A stretch of DNA of 64,000 nt from SAR86 cluster bacterium. Its GTDB lineage: Bacteria; Pseudomonadota; Gammaproteobacteria; Pseudomonadales; Pseudohongiellaceae. The position numbers were made by a program, and so were the translations under genes. The notes under the pieces are model-generated. The model did no database searches, was not told the DNA's origin, and was given only the letters and a program-made list of their open reading frames with translations. Positions 62,040 through 64,000 of the stretch are shown one piece after another; position 1 is the first letter of the stretch, and the number at the start of each line of letters is the position of its first letter. Location: the NCBI GenBank assembly GCA_002401885.1, contig NVUL01000001.1, positions 32,966 to 96,965 on the forward strand. The letters are read 5' to 3'.

Positions 62040-63908
62040 CTAGTGTCGGTATAGGAGAAGCTGATCTACCACTTCGTCTATTCCCGTTATATCGAGATCA
62101 CCATCGTTGTCACGATCATGCAGGATTGCACAGGAGGCGGCCTCTAGGGCAAACAGTTGATTGGGTAATCGCAGGAAGGAACCATCTCCCTGATTCTCAT
62201 GAATCAGGAATAACTTAGTGCGAACATCTGAGGTCACTATGTCGAGATCACCATCGCCATCGAGATCTCCTAGGTCGACGGCGATCGGAAAGCCTTCATC
62301 GTTCTCAGCAAGACTATAACTAACCATGCTAGTTAAACTTCCACTGCCAGATCCCATAAAAACTGTTAGGCTTTTGGAATTCGCATTCACTGCCGCTATA
62401 TCAACATCGCCGTCACGATCAATGTCCCCTGCGGCGAGCATCCATGGATCGCCATTCGCAGCCACTCGATCGGACTCGGTGAAGCTTCCATCGCCATTGG
62501 ACAACAAGACGGTAAGCTCGTTACTCGTTCGCGTACCTATTGTTACATCCATCAGCCCATCCGCATTCATGTCTCCAGTTGCACAAGACCACTCGCCATC
62601 GCCTGCATCGAGAGTTTCCGGGAGCAAGCCAAAGTTTCCACTGCCATCGTTTGTGAACAGTGCCACTCGATTCGCGCCGAAACTCGTCGCTATGATATCG
62701 GGGTCACCATCGTTCTCGAAGTCTGCCAGACAGATACCTCTAACTCTCTCACCTGCTACGAGATTCTGTGTCTGGAGAAGGCCGCCTAAACCGTCTCCTT
62801 TGAAAACATGCACATAGGAACCGTTCGCGCTGCCGACGATGAAATCAATATCGCCGTCACCGTCTATGTCTGCGCCTTCATTTGGGCTCGGCCGGTCCCC
62901 GAGGATAATCGGAACAATTGAAAAGGCGCCGTAGTTGCCAGCTCCATCATTGAGAAAGATGCGCAGATCGTTCGTAATCTCGTTCGGCACAATGAAGTCG
63001 GACCACCCGTCCTCATTGAGATCGCCTGCGTAGGCACCGTAAGCCTGCACCTGCTCGGTCGAGCCCTCTTCGCGCACGGATATTGCCGAGATCTGCTCGA
63101 AGCTTAGCCCGGCTGCTGCCGACTCTATCCAAAAAGACCAATTGTAGCCTCCGTCAAGGACACCGCCATCTAGCGCAGCAATAGAGCCACCTACCAGACT
63201 AACAGTAACCCACTCGCCAGCGGACAGACTCCTAACGGGCAGAAACCGCAGGGTGCTGTTGTTGTCTTGCAGCGACACCTCGCCATCGAGAACACCAGAC
63301 CAGCGTCCGAATACTTTGATCTTGTCATTGCTGACCTGTGCAGGATCTAACGGGCGGTCGAAACTGATTCTTATCTCACCTGCAGCATCTGCCGTAGTGT
63401 CATCTTGCGCGGGAAAAACCGATAGCGCTGATAACTTCTCTGGGACTCTTACCGAGAAATTTATCGGCTGCTGATCATAGTGGAAAACGTCACCGAGGGT
63501 ATAACCAACATACAGATTAACCGACTCAACTGCGGAACCGACGACGCCACTGAATATGCTCTGCAACATCGAGCTCGCGAGAGTCACCTGCTGCCTATAG
63601 GCGCTGAGTTCATTCGTATTCAATTCGAGCAATTGACCGACATCGTTTAGAAAATAGATGACACCAGCGATCTCGAACGCCACATAAATATCTGCTGACT
63701 GACCGAGGTGTTCAGACTGAGGACAGAGCAGTCCTCCGATAGAAATCGTAGCCGCTGAGCTTACCTCTGCGGAGTAACTAATGCCGGAGTCTGAAGAGGC
63801 ACCGCCGGAGAAGACGCGCTGACCGTCGCATACTAGCTGCGCGAAAACAGGTGTGCTCGCCAGAGCAACGAGCAGTGCTAGTGCATTGATAATCGCTCTC
63901 TTCAACAT
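62040..63908 (-). CDS. Exported FG-GAP/VCBS-repeat protein with Ig-like domain
   Basis: Repeated DxNxDGxxD motifs (DLNEDGWSDFIV, DIDGDGDIDFIVG, DFENDGDPDIIAT, DMNADGLMDVTIG, DIDRDGDVDIAAV, DLDGDGDLDIVTS); signal peptide. Confidence 0.88.
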   Translation of the reverse strand: MLKRAIINALALLVALASTPVFAQLVCDGQRVFSGGASSDSGISYSAEVSSAATISIGGLLCPQSEHLGQSADIYVAFEIAGVIYFLNDVGQLLELNTNELSAYRQQVTLASSMLQSIFSGVVGSAVESVNLYVGYTLGDVFHYDQQPINFSVRVPEKLSALSVFPAQDDTTADAAGEIRISFDRPLDPAQVSNDKIKVFGRWSGVLDGEVSLQDNNSTLRFLPVRSLSAGEWVTVSLVGGSIAALDGGVLDGGYNWSFWIESAAAGLSFEQISAISVREEGSTEQVQAYGAYAGDLNEDGWSDFIVPNEITNDLRIFLNDGAGNYGAFSIVPIILGDRPSPNEGADIDGDGDIDFIVGSANGSYVHVFKGDGLGGLLQTQNLVAGERVRGICLADFENDGDPDIIATSFGANRVALFTNDGSGNFGLLPETLDAGDGEWSCATGDMNADGLMDVTIGTRTSNELTVLLSNGDGSFTESDRVAANGDPWMLAAGDIDRDGDVDIAAVNANSKSLTVFMGSGSGSLTSMVSYSLAENDEGFPIAVDLGDLDGDGDLDIVTSDVRTKLFLIHENQGDGSFLRLPNQLFALEAASCAILHDRDNDGDLDITGIDEVVDQLLLYRH

Positions 63909-63973
63909 TATCTGCTACCACTAATTCAACATCCATTAAGCTAGCATAAATTCAATCATTAATGACAGACCAT

Positions 63974-64000
63974 AAAAAAGGCCTGCGACTTAAGTCGCAG
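63974..64000. terminator. Probable terminator truncated by window end
   Basis: aaaaaaggcctgcgacttaagtcgcag hairpin. Confidence 0.5.

Overview
The window is a chromosomal segment of a Gammaproteobacterium-like genome (inferred from gene content and order only). (1) 1-8803, minus strand: an MSHA-type pilus / type II secretion-like operon (ExeA-like ATPase, secretin, TPR protein, GspE-like, GspF-like, and an edge-truncated CDS absent from the ORF track). (2) 9.0-14.6 kb: glutathione S-transferase, a second GspE/PilB-like ATPase with extra MshEN-like repeats, an EamA transporter and a class V aminotransferase. (3) 14.7-31.3 kb, minus strand: alpha, spc and S10 ribosomal protein operons, then tuf and tRNA-Thr/Gly/Tyr. 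There is an intrinsic terminator between rpsJ and rplC, and the tuf junction is unusual. (4) 31.3-35.5 kb: SPOR-like protein, coaX, birA, cstA. (5) 36-47 kb, the most interesting part: three paralogous exported proteins combining a redoxin-like domain, a CxxCH cytochrome-like motif and a copper type II (PHM/DBM-like) monooxygenase domain. They surround an NHL-propeller protein resembling peptidyl-alpha-hydroxyglycine amidating lyase (PAL) and a HupE/UreJ-like membrane protein. This suggests a bacterial PHM+PAL-like oxidative amidation/N-dealkylation system with a possible built-in heme electron donor. (6) 47-64 kb: mostly exported amidohydrolases and peptidases (amidohydrolase, penicillin acylase, GGT, M19 dipeptidase, M14 peptidase), a cupin, a FecR protein with large in-frame repeats, an iodotyrosine-deiodinase-like nitroreductase and an FG-GAP/VCBS protein. 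Non-coding observations include two tandem repeat arrays with a period near 76 bp, several inverted-repeat intergenic elements and a paired AGTATACT motif. All family calls are by eye; no database search was run.
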